Shown: positions 1 through 5,270 of the stretch, one piece after another | How the letters are laid out: each line of letters opens with the position of its first letter | How positions within the stretch are numbered: the stretch's first letter is position 1 | Assembly (NCBI GenBank): GCA_003151795.1 | Contig: PLYL01000014.1 | Location: 1 to 35,347, forward strand | Direction of reading: 5' to 3' | DNA length: 35,347 nt | Source of the DNA: Candidatus Yanofskyibacteriota bacterium | GTDB lineage: Bacteria > Patescibacteriota > Minisyncoccia > 2-02-FULL-40-12 > GWA2-44-9 | Position numbers and translations under genes: made by a program | The notes under the pieces: model-generated | What the model saw: only the letters and a program-made list of their open reading frames with translations | Database searches by the model: none | What the model was told of the DNA's origin: nothing

Positions 1-1611
1 AATCAGATCCGAAAGAACACTCCCGTGAACTAGCAGGTTGTTGGCGGCGGCCGTCCCACTCATGGAGGTGTTTCCGAATTGGTCCACTGTGAACTGGCTG
101 GTGTAGACCTGGAAGGTTTGGGCTGGACTGCTCTTCGCTCCGACGGTCAGACCTTTGTTCACCTGGACGGTATCGGTCCCGACGGTCCCGAAACTGCCGG
201 TCGAACCCCAGATGCCACTGTTGAAAAATCCGACGCCGTTGAATTCGCTGGTGCCGTTGACGTTCAGCCCGCCGATGGAAATCGTGTTTGCCGTCGACGC
301 GCCATTTGAGGTTACGAACTGGAGATTGATGCCGTTAGAGGGCGTGCCATTTAAAAATTCGGCGTTTAAGTTTTTGATAAGGGCCTGATTATTAATCGTA
401 AGCGTGCCTTGAGTGAGATTGAGGTTGCCTTTCTGAATTGTCAAATTCCCGCCCGTCAAGGAAACATTCTTGCCGAAAACCGCGTCCGAAAAGACGCCGA
501 GCGTGCCATAGACCTGAAGCGAATCCATGAGCTTGGTTGCCCCTTTGACCGTCAGGGTCTGGCCGACTTCGACATTGCCTTCGAGTTGAACGTCCTCGTA
601 GGTCAAATTGCCGTTCTTGGTCACGAAAGCCAGGCTGAAATCTTTGGTCTGCAAATTATCTAGATAGTCGGCATTGAGATTGTCGACCTTGGTCATCGAA
701 TCGACGACGATTGGCGCGACGCCATCCGGCGCGCCGCTGCGGAGCTGGCCTTGAGTTTCGACGTGGCCGTAAATATTTACGTTGCCGTCTTTGTCGAGAA
801 TAAGAACTTCATTGGCGTGCGTGCCGGCGAAGTGGCCATCAATCGTGGTGGCATCGGTAAAGGCTTTTTTAATCTTTTGAGCAATCGCGTCCACTTGGCC
901 GAAGCTAAATCCGCCGACAAAGATAAACAAGAGCACTACCGCCGTGACCATAATCGCCATCAAACCTATCGGTGAACGAGTAGTTGATTTAGCAAAATTA
1001 TTAAAATGATGGAATCGGTGTATCTTTGAGCTATTTCTTTCTTGAATTAGCTCTTCGATTTCCGGATCCAACGGCACGGGCTGGTTCGCCCGGACTGCCG
1101 CTGGAATCGCCTCGCTCACGCTCGCTGCAAATGTCTCCAGCGAATCAGACAAACGATCGAGTTTTTCAAGGACTTTACTTTCTGGAACATTTCCCGGAAT
1201 TACAGGGGCAACGGGTGACACTGTTGTAACTGGTGCGGAGAGTGTCGGTTCAGTCCCTTGATTCGTACTTCTTGATTCTTGCTTCTTGTCTTCATTGAAG
1301 ATTTGAGGATTAAGACGCTTAAATTCATCCATCAAATTCGACGGAGCCGAAGCCAGTTCTACGGCGGGACTAAACTGTTTAGAGATTGGCGATAGCAGGG
1401 CCTGCTCTGAAACATATCGTTGTAACGCTTCGTGGGTGGTGTACCAATTGCGCCCGATTTTTTTAGCAAAAATTTTACCGCGCCGGGCCAGCAAACTTAA
1501 GTACTCTTGAGAATACGGCGCATGATGCGCCGCCTCTTGGATTGAGAGCCACTGTTTTGGATGGACCTGCCTGCCGGCAGGCAGGGATTTTTTAGGCTGA
1601 TAATCAGACAT
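1..1611 (-). CDS. Membrane-anchored surface protein with N-terminal helix-turn-helix (3' end outside window)
   Basis: The frame is open from an ATG at 1611 to the window edge (537 codons, no stop). Residues about 18-66 look like a MerR/excisionase-type winged helix-turn-helix: WLSIQEAA, then SQEYLSLLARRGKI, then KKIGRNWYTTHEAL. Residues about 70-200 are a Pro/Ser/Thr/Glu-rich linker. One hydrophobic segment follows at about 214-237 (MAIMVTAVVLLFIFVGG). The rest is a long Gly/Asn/Thr-rich stretch of short beta-type repeats (for example GNLTIQKGNLNLTQGTLTIN), like tail-fibre or beta-helix surface proteins. The order suggests a cytoplasmic DNA-binding head, one membrane pass and an external beta-rich stalk. 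Similar head-to-stalk proteins occur in CPR genomes, but their role is not established. A 20-bp palindrome encodes residues 9-16 and heptamer repeats encode part of the linker. No good Shine-Dalgarno precedes the start. Confidence 0.8.
   Translation of the reverse strand, partial: MSDYQPKKSLPAGRQVHPKQWLSIQEAAHHAPYSQEYLSLLARRGKIFAKKIGRNWYTTHEALQRYVSEQALLSPISKQFSPAVELASAPSNLMDEFKRLNPQIFNEDKKQESRSTNQGTEPTLSAPVTTVSPVAPVIPGNVPESKVLEKLDRLSDSLETFAASVSEAIPAAVRANQPVPLDPEIEELIQERNSSKIHRFHHFNNFAKSTTRSPIGLMAIMVTAVVLLFIFVGGFSFGQVDAIAQKIKKAFTDATTIDGHFAGTHANEVLILDKDGNVNIYGHVETQGQLRSGAPDGVAPIVVDSMTKVDNLNADYLDNLQTKDFSLAFVTKNGNLTYEDVQLEGNVEVGQTLTVKGATKLMDSLQVYGTLGVFSDAVFGKNVSLTGGNLTIQKGNLNLTQGTLTINNQALIKNLNAEFLNGTPSNGINLQFVTSNGASTANTISIGGLNVNGTSEFNGVGFFNSGIWGSTGSFGTVGTDTVQVNKGLTVGAKSSPAQTFQVYTSQFTVDQFGNTSMSGTAAANNLLVHGSVLSDLI
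1255..1289. repeat. Intragenic heptamer tandem repeat
   Basis: Five seven-base units in register (CCCTTGA, TTCGTAC, TTCTTGA, TTCTTGC, TTCTTGT) lie inside the linker region of the surface protein gene. They match the repeat type found between genes elsewhere in the window. Confidence 0.7.
1566..1585. repeat. Perfect 20-bp in-frame palindrome
   Basis: CCTGCCTGCCGGCAGGCAGG is its own reverse complement. It encodes the LPAGRQ part of the surface protein N-terminus. A near-identical palindrome with a different centre lies in rplY at 7745-7764. Confidence 0.85.
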
Positions 1612-1620
1612 GGGGAGACT

Positions 1621-1657
1621 AGAATTAAGAAGTGAGAATTAAGAATTAGGAGTAAGA
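1621..1657. repeat. Intergenic heptamer repeat (AGAATTA-type)
   Basis: Degenerate seven-base units (AGAATTA, AGAAGTG, AGAATTA, AGAATTA, GGAGTAA) fill the gap directly upstream of the surface protein start codon. Confidence 0.65.
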
Positions 1658-1665
1658 TTTTTTGA

Positions 1666-1694
1666 TTGATTGACCCTTGTTTTTACGTTACAAT
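1666..1694 (+). promoter_or_regulatory. Sigma-70-like promoter for small RNA
   Basis: TTGATT at 1666-1671 and TACAAT at 1689-1694 are separated by 17 bases. The predicted start near 1701 is followed about 75 bases later by a strong terminator, with no start codon of a credible gene between them. Confidence 0.55.
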
Positions 1695-1700
1695 TAAAAG

Positions 1701-1779
1701 GCCAAAAGCTTCGTTTTATCGCGTGGCTAAGGCGTGCATTCCGCTTGCCCCTCCCTTCACGGAGGGGCAAGTGTTTTTT
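1701..1779 (+). ncRNA. Candidate small RNA of about 79 nt
   Basis: This is a promoter-to-terminator unit without an ORF. It starts about 7 bases after the -10 box at 1689-1694 and ends in the terminator hairpin at 1744-1779. It begins GCCAAAAGC and can close an outer GCC/GGC pairing before the terminator stem. I do not recognise a known RNA family. It lies divergently upstream of the surface protein gene, so a role in regulating that gene is possible but not shown. Confidence 0.45.
1744..1779 (+). terminator. Rho-independent terminator
   Basis: Perfect 11-bp stem CTTGCCCCTCC / GGAGGGGCAAG with a six-base loop, followed by TGTTTTTT on the plus strand. There is no U-tract in the minus direction, so it serves a plus-strand transcript. 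Confidence 0.8.
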
Positions 1780-1793
1780 CTATGATTTGGCGC

Positions 1794-1861
1794 GTCCCGA
1801 TGACTTGGTCATCGCGGATCCTCGATTTTCATCAAAATAATCATTTTGTGAAAATCGGGAC
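1794..1861. repeat. Structured repeat family A, copy 1
   Basis: Outer arms GTCCC / GGGAC enclose two hairpins. The first is GATGAC-TTG-GTCATC. The second is GATTTTCA ... TGAAAATC with an inner AAAAT/ATTTT stem. Between them lies a GGATCC core within ATCGCGGATCCTCGAT. Copy 2 at 15437-15522 has the same layout with different but still paired arm sequences. This copy sits between two divergent genes. Confidence 0.75.
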
Positions 1862-1881
1862 ACTCTATTTTTGAACTTTTT

Positions 1882-1912
1882 CTATCTATCCGATATCATA
1901 TCGGATAGATAG
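1882..1912. promoter_or_regulatory. Perfect 31-bp dyad, possible operator
   Basis: Two 15-base arms, CTATCTATCCGATAT and ATATCGGATAGATAG, flank a single C. It is AT-rich, has no U-tract, and lies between the divergent surface protein gene and the MerR-type regulator gene. Both encode helix-turn-helix proteins that could bind it. A binding role is inference. Confidence 0.5.
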
Positions 1913-1971
1913 AAATCTTGGCTCTAAATCTAGTTAAATTATACCATTGAGAGTTCATAAAAAGTGGACAA

Positions 1972-2008
1972 CCCGCCCAAATTTTTACGGAATAAAAACT
2001 TAGGCGGG
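1972..2008. repeat. Structured repeat family C, copy 1
   Basis: Inverted repeat CCCGCC...GGCGGG whose AT-rich stem closes around CGG. On the minus strand it begins CCCGCCTAAGTTTT, identical to the start of copy 2 at 2494-2528. The two copies flank the MerR-type regulator gene. Confidence 0.6.
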
Positions 2009-2063
2009 CAAGCTCCGACCTAAATAGCTAGTGGCTAAGTCCTAATGGCTATTGTTATCCACA

Positions 2064-2100
2064 TTGACCATTCTTGGGGTATAAAGGTATACTACCTTTA
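2064..2100 (+). promoter_or_regulatory. Promoter with operator-like dyad over the -10 box
   Basis: TTGACC (2064-2069) and TATACT (2088-2093) are 18 bases apart. The -10 box is embedded in the palindrome TAAAGGTA-TAC-TACCTTTA (2082-2100). MerR-type proteins typically act on promoters with spacers longer than 17 bases. Control by the downstream regulator itself is inferred from position. Confidence 0.55.
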
Positions 2101-2213
2101 TAAAAGGTTCATAAGTTATTAAAAAATATCTTTTGTAAAAATCAAGATATCTTATAGACTCCGGCTAGTAATGTCTATTAACTAGGAGCTCTAAAAATAA
2201 AACCGACAAATAT

Positions 2214-2435
2214 ATGCCTAAAAAGTTCCTAACTGTTAACGATGTCGCCAGATTGATCGGTGTTAGCCCCTTGACGGTTCGCAACTGGGATCAGAAAGGC
2301 AAGCTCCGGGCCTATCGCAACCCTGTGAATAACTACCGGATGTATAAAATCGAAGAAGTTGAAGCCATCCTTAAAAAAATAGAACACAGCAAAGATGGCT
2401 ATTCCCCGGTGAAGGTCAATATAGAATCGGAGTAA
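2214..2435 (+). CDS. MerR-type helix-turn-helix regulator, small
   Basis: A 73-residue protein. Residues 5-30 (FLTVNDVARLIGVSPLTVRNW) are a classic MerR/excisionase helix-turn-helix. They are followed by the wing (KGKLRAYRNPVNNYRMYKIEEVEAIL) typical of this fold. There is no C-terminal effector domain, as in excisionases and stand-alone MerR-like DNA-binding proteins. It is a single gene with its own promoter about 120 bases upstream, a long AT-rich leader and a strong terminator directly after it. No phage or integrase gene is nearby, so a chromosomal regulator is likelier than an excisionase. Targets are unknown; the dyads at 1882-1912 and 2082-2100 are the obvious candidates. Confidence 0.85.
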   Translation: MPKKFLTVNDVARLIGVSPLTVRNWDQKGKLRAYRNPVNNYRMYKIEEVEAILKKIEHSKDGYSPVKVNIESE

Positions 2436-2447
2436 TTATTTACCACA

Positions 2448-2484
2448 GAAACTAAAAATCGCCAATAAGGCGATTTTTAGTTTC
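2448..2484 (+). terminator. Rho-independent terminator after the MerR-type gene
   Basis: Perfect 16-bp stem GAAACTAAAAATCGCC / GGCGATTTTTAGTTTC with loop AATAA. The stem is symmetrical, with A-rich and T-rich arms, so it may work in both directions and also end the minus-strand tRNA-Gly transcript. Confidence 0.75.
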
Positions 2485-2493
2485 GCGGGCTTG

Positions 2494-2528
2494 CCCGCCT
2501 AAGTTTTCTGAAAGAAAATTTTGGCGGG
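2494..2528. repeat. Structured repeat family C, copy 2
   Basis: CCCGCCTAAGTTTTCT-GAA-AGAAAATTTTGGCGGG. Its right end overlaps the last seven bases of the tRNA-Gly gene including the encoded CCA. It shares the CCCGCCTAAGTTTT end with copy 1 at 1972-2008 (read on minus), while the loop region differs. Confidence 0.65.
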
Positions 2529-2595
2529 GGCACTAGGAGTTGCACCTAGGACGTCCGTTTTGGAGACGGAAATTTTACTGCTAAACTATGCCCCC
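2522..2595 (-). tRNA. tRNA-Gly(TCC)
   Basis: Minus-strand cloverleaf: acceptor GGGGGCA/TGCCCCC, anticodon loop CTCCAAA (anticodon TCC) on stem TCCGT/ACGGA, and T arm CCTAG-GTGCAACT-CCTAG. Discriminator G is followed by an encoded CCA, unlike the other tRNAs here. It lies directly after rpmG. Confidence 0.9.
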
Positions 2596-2604
2596 TCCGG
2601 CCAG

Positions 2605-2662
2605 CCGGGCAGTGAAGTCCGAGACTTCATCCGGCGAAGCCGCTCGGACTTCTACTACCCGG
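2605..2662 (-). repeat. Structured repeat family D, copy 1 (3' end of rpmG)
   Basis: On the minus strand CCGGGTAGTAGAAGTCCGAG pairs with CTCGGACTTCACTGCCCGG around an inner hairpin. The rpmG stop codon TAG (2657-2655) and a second in-frame TAG come from the element itself. Copy 2 at 28341-28407 has the same ends and also supplies TAGTAG to its gene. Confidence 0.7.
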
Positions 2663-2819
2663 TCATGCGCGCCTCTTTGTGCGGGGTTCTCTTTTTGCAT
2701 TTTTTGCAAAATTTCTTCAACTCAATCTTCCGCTCGACCTTCTTTTTATTCTTACTGGTGTAATAGTTCGCGCTCTTGCAAACCGTACACCGCAACCGCA
2801 ACAGATTTGGCTGTGGCAT
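2655..2819 (-). CDS. rpmG: 50S ribosomal protein L33
   Basis: A 54-residue basic protein with two CxxC pairs (LRCTVCKSANYYTSKN and KKFCKKCKKRTPHKE), the zinc-binding form of L33 in the large ribosomal subunit. Length and pattern match the family. I start it at the ATG at 2819 (MPQPNLLRLRC) because residues encoded further upstream do not resemble L33. It sits inside a tRNA cluster, as rpmG often does near tRNA-Thr, but the usual tRNA-Trp, secE and nusG neighbours are absent here. Its stop codon is the first of a tandem TAGTAG supplied by the structured repeat at 2605-2662. Confidence 0.9.
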   Translation of the reverse strand: MPQPNLLRLRCTVCKSANYYTSKNKKKVERKIELKKFCKKCKKRTPHKEARMTG

Positions 2820-2907
2820 AAATTGTATTGAACCACGTAATAATTTTAGCACTTAACTATTTAAATACTCGTGAATATTACGCAATTATTCATTAATTAC
2901 TAACCTT

Positions 2908-2964
2908 GTCCCGCACATAACTTCCGAAATATCTGTCCGGAACGTCGGAAGTTATGTGCGGGAC
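2908..2964. repeat. Structured repeat family B, copy 1
   Basis: Perfect 20-bp inverted repeat: GTCCCGCACATAACTTCCGA at 2908-2927 and its complement at 2945-2964, with a 17-base loop. It lies four bases beyond the 3' end of tRNA-Thr(GGT). The outer TCCCGCACATAA is shared with copy 2 at 22203-22271, where the inner stem sequence differs but also pairs perfectly. Confidence 0.8.
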
Positions 2965-2968
2965 CTTG

Positions 2969-3040
2969 AGCCGACGGTGAGAATTGAACTCACGACCTAT
3001 TCCTTACCATGGAATTGCTCTACCGCTGAGCTACGTCGGC
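2969..3040 (-). tRNA. tRNA-Thr(GGT)
   Basis: Acceptor GCCGACG/CGTCGGC, D arm GCTCAGCGGTAGAGC, anticodon stem ATTCC/GGAAT with loop ATGGTAA (anticodon GGT), T arm GTGAG-TTCAATT-CTCAC. The CCA is not encoded. Confidence 0.92.
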
Positions 3041-3058
3041 GCACACTGGTGCTCCCCG

Positions 3059-3106
3059 CCCGTACCGAATGGTACGTTCGGACGGGTACCACTGAGCTAC
3101 AACGGC
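3059..3106 (-). pseudogene. Broken tRNA: 5' third followed by a hairpin
   Basis: Minus strand 3106-3087 reads GCCGTTGTAGCTCAGTGGTA, the acceptor and D-arm start of a tRNA. It matches 17 of 20 bases of the tRNA-Thr(GGT) start next door. It then runs straight into an unrelated inverted repeat, CCCGT-CCGAA ... TTCGG-TACGGG (3086-3059). No anticodon or T arm follows. It appears to be a tRNA remnant truncated at a palindromic insertion or deletion. Confidence 0.65.
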
Positions 3107-3127
3107 TTACTTTACAAAGAACTTCTG

Positions 3128-3211
3128 TGGGCAGGGAGGGATTTGCACCCCCGAAGGCACAAGGCCGGTTGGTTTACAGCCAACCCGGTTTGACTACTTC
3201 CGTACCTGCCC
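3128..3211 (-). tRNA. tRNA-Tyr(GTA)
   Basis: Acceptor GGGCAGG/CCTGCCC, anticodon stem GGTTGG/CCAACC with loop CTGTAAA (anticodon GTA), and a long variable arm as expected for bacterial tRNA-Tyr. The T arm carries GTGCAAATCC. The discriminator is A and CCA is not encoded. Confidence 0.93.
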
Positions 3212-3215
3212 AAGA

Positions 3216-4001
3216 TTAACTAAACTCCCATTCTTCTATATATTCAGAAAATACACTCTGTAGTTTAGTATATTCTGGCTTTAAAATCAATGCTAATTTT
3301 TTGTCAGAATAGATCTTTCTAAACGCCTTATCTCGCCTCGAGGAATAATCAGAAAGGAAATTCTTTATTTCTACATACAAGCCATAGTCTGGCAGATAGA
3401 AATCTGGGGTATATTTCTGAAATTTAAGGTCAAATGCTTCAGGTTGGAATACCCACTTAATTTTAAGAAGGTTAAGAATTCTAGCAAAATTAGCTTCCCA
3501 TCTACTAAAGAAATAGATACTCAAATCAATATCAGGCCTAATGCCGGATTTAGCTCTTGCGGCTTTAGGGGATGTCGGCCTACCACCAATGTCATTTATT
3601 GAGCACCTGACCGAACAATATTTATGATCTTGCCAACGAGGGGTAAGGAACTCTTTATCGCAGTTTAGACATCTCTTAACTAACCTTGGAACAATAATCT
3701 TTCCCCTCGCAGTATAGTGATAAGGACTTCTTTTTATGGATTCCGAAATTTTTAATTTTGTTTCTATGCTTTTGGGGCCTCGGGCTAAATTGTTATAAAT
3801 TGCGGAACAATGCCGAGAACAAAATTTTTTAGGACTAGAGTTCTTTTGTGGTATAAAGATATTGTTACAACCGGGCCTGAAGCATGTTTTATTTTCGATT
3901 TTAATTAATAGGGAATCAAAACGGCCAGCTTGCCAGGCCTTTTTCATTTTTTCCGATTGCGTCTTTCTATAATTCCTGGAGTCGTAAAATGAGTACCTCA
4001 T
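3216..4001 (-). CDS. Putative free-standing homing endonuclease, PD-(D/E)XK type with zinc fingers
   Basis: A 261-residue protein wedged between tRNA-Thr(TGT), 5 bases upstream, and tRNA-Tyr, 4 bases downstream. Residues 40-65 (C40, C45, C61, C65) and 111-133 (C111, C114, C129, C133) form two probable zinc fingers of the HNH/GIY accessory type. Residues 165-215 hold FFSRWEANFARIL, then YTPDFYLPDYGLYVEIK. E169, D200, E211 and K213 fit a PD-(D/E)XK nuclease core like that of tRNA-intron endonucleases such as I-Ssp6803I. The N-terminal KMKKAWQAGRF resembles NUMOD DNA-binding helices. I start at 4001 because upstream codons lie inside the tRNA. Codon use is more AT-rich than in neighbouring genes, which fits acquisition. 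It most likely cuts DNA and spreads itself near tRNA genes; a Vsr-like repair nuclease is a weaker alternative. Confidence 0.65.
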   Translation of the reverse strand: MRYSFYDSRNYRKTQSEKMKKAWQAGRFDSLLIKIENKTCFRPGCNNIFIPQKNSSPKKFCSRHCSAIYNNLARGPKSIETKLKISESIKRSPYHYTARGKIIVPRLVKRCLNCDKEFLTPRWQDHKYCSVRCSINDIGGRPTSPKAARAKSGIRPDIDLSIYFFSRWEANFARILNLLKIKWVFQPEAFDLKFQKYTPDFYLPDYGLYVEIKNFLSDYSSRRDKAFRKIYSDKKLALILKPEYTKLQSVFSEYIEEWEFS

Positions 4002-4006
4002 AAAGG

Positions 4007-4078
4007 AGCCAGGGAGAGGACTTGAACCTCCAACCTGAGCATTACAAATGCCCTGCTCTACCATTGAGCTACCCTGGC
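4007..4078 (-). tRNA. tRNA-Thr(TGT)
   Basis: Acceptor GCCAGGG/CCCTGGC, D arm GCTCAATGGTAGAGC, anticodon stem GGGCA/TGCTC with loop TTTGTAA (anticodon TGT), T arm GGAGG-TTCAAGT-CCTCT. The order Thr(TGT)-Tyr(GTA)-x-Thr(GGT) recalls the E. coli thrU-tyrU-glyT-thrT cluster. Confidence 0.92.
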
Positions 4079-4123
4079 GTTTCTTAATATTATCAAAGAA
4101 TCTTTTAGTTTAAAATGTAGAAT

Positions 4124-4738
4124 TTATATTGTTGTCTCTATCTTCTTTAATAATCTGGAATATTTACGGGCCAGAGTGATGTTGTCAGGACCAAAGCCTA
4201 ATCCGGCTTCGTAGGCCTCCTTGGCGTCCGGAATATTATCCATTTTCAAATACAGATCACCTAACGTTTCGTACAAACCGGCGTTCTTGGGGTCTTGGGC
4301 AATCTCAATGATAAGTTGCTGTTCCTGGCCCTTTAAATCTTCCGGTGGCGGTTCGGCCACTATCGCCATATGTTCTGGCACCGCGACTTCGGTTGAAGTT
4401 TCTGGCTGGGCAGATGCGGTGTGCTCCAAATGGTTATTAAGATGGGTGTGGCGGACTTTCTGGATTAAACGGGCCGAAGCGTGGTCTATCTTTAAGAATG
4501 CCAGCCGCATGCGTCGGAGACCCTTTTCAAGCTCCTGGAGACTCGTCTGGCGGTACTGGTGCCACGGAATTCGGCTGAACCACGAGATTAATTCTGGGAA
4601 AAAATCCTCAAATATATTATCACTGACCTCATGAGCCTCTGGATAAAGCTTCCGGAGATACGACATCTTCCGGCGGACAATAACGGCCATGCCGACAAGC
4701 GACAAACCAATTAGAATAAGCGGAATGGTGATGAACAT
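4124..4738 (-). CDS. Membrane-anchored TPR protein
   Basis: A 204-residue protein. Residues 1-22 (MFITIPLILIGLSLVGMAVIV) form an N-terminal membrane anchor followed by RRK, so the rest is probably cytoplasmic. A helical region runs from about 25 to 100, then an acidic Pro/Glu-rich linker. Residues 140-200 hold about two tetratricopeptide repeats (NAGLYETLGDLYLKMDNIPDAKEAY and the next helix pair). It starts six bases after the tsf stop, so it is probably the last gene of the rplY-to-tsf run. TPR repeats mediate protein contacts, but the partner is unknown. The type is common in CPR genomes beside translation genes. Confidence 0.75.
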   Translation of the reverse strand: MFITIPLILIGLSLVGMAVIVRRKMSYLRKLYPEAHEVSDNIFEDFFPELISWFSRIPWHQYRQTSLQELEKGLRRMRLAFLKIDHASARLIQKVRHTHLNNHLEHTASAQPETSTEVAVPEHMAIVAEPPPEDLKGQEQQLIIEIAQDPKNAGLYETLGDLYLKMDNIPDAKEAYEAGLGFGPDNITLARKYSRLLKKIETTI

Positions 4739-4744
4739 GCGAGA

Positions 4745-5200
4745 TTAGATCTGAAATACCTCGAATCGGCTAATTTGGATGTTCTCACCCAATTTGGCGA
4801 TATGCGAGGTAATAAGGTCATGAATAGTCTGCTCGGGATTTTTGATGAACATTTGTTCCATAAGCTCCTCGACGTTCTGGGGCTTCATGGCGGTGATATG
4901 GAGAGCCAGGTCATGGGCCAAAGCCTGAAAGACCTCACCCCGACTCACAAAGTCAGTCTCACAGCGAAGCTCAAGCATGCAACCGGAAAGCTTGTTATTG
5001 TGGATATAAGCATCAACAAGACCGGCTTTTAGTTCGCGTCCCGCCTTTTTGGCGGCAATATCACCGCCTCGCGACGCAAGCAATTCCCGGGTCTTATCAA
5101 TATCGCCGCCGGCTTCGATCAAAGCCTTTTTGATGTCCGCGACCGACAAGCCGGTCTCGTCCCGCAGTGATTTAATCTGGTCGATAGAAATGTCTGCCAT
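4745..5200 (-). CDS. tsf: Elongation factor Ts, short form
   Basis: EF-Ts recharges EF-Tu by exchanging GDP for GTP. Residues 1-50 are the UBA-like EF-Tu-binding domain (IKSLRDETGLSVADIKKAL). Residues 77-90 carry the signature ELRCETDFVSR with the TDFV loop at 82-85. At 151 residues it keeps one core subdomain, much shorter than the 283 residues of E. coli and nearer the compact forms of Thermus and CPR bacteria. It follows rpsB, the almost universal order. The gap to rpsB is filled by heptamer repeats. Confidence 0.93.
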   Translation of the reverse strand: MADISIDQIKSLRDETGLSVADIKKALIEAGGDIDKTRELLASRGGDIAAKKAGRELKAGLVDAYIHNNKLSGCMLELRCETDFVSRGEVFQALAHDLALHITAMKPQNVEELMEQMFIKNPEQTIHDLITSHIAKLGENIQISRFEVFQI

Positions 5201-5205
5201 ACAAG

Positions 5206-5270
5206 AATTACGAAGGAAGAATTACGAATTACGAATTTTAGTCTTAATTCTTAACTCTAACTTCTTACTT
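5206..5270. repeat. Heptamer repeats between rpsB and tsf
   Basis: Tandem AATTACG units and degenerate TTAATTC/TTCTTAA units with a seven-base period occupy the whole rpsB-tsf spacer. No promoter or terminator is evident. Confidence 0.7.

Noticed and set aside
2214-2435. MerR-type protein as a phage excisionase
   Set aside because: The domain would allow it, but no integrase or attachment-site pair is visible, so a chromosomal regulator is the simpler reading.
4002-4064. Upstream start of the homing-endonuclease gene
   Set aside because: These codons lie inside tRNA-Thr(TGT); the match is a by-product of the tRNA sequence.
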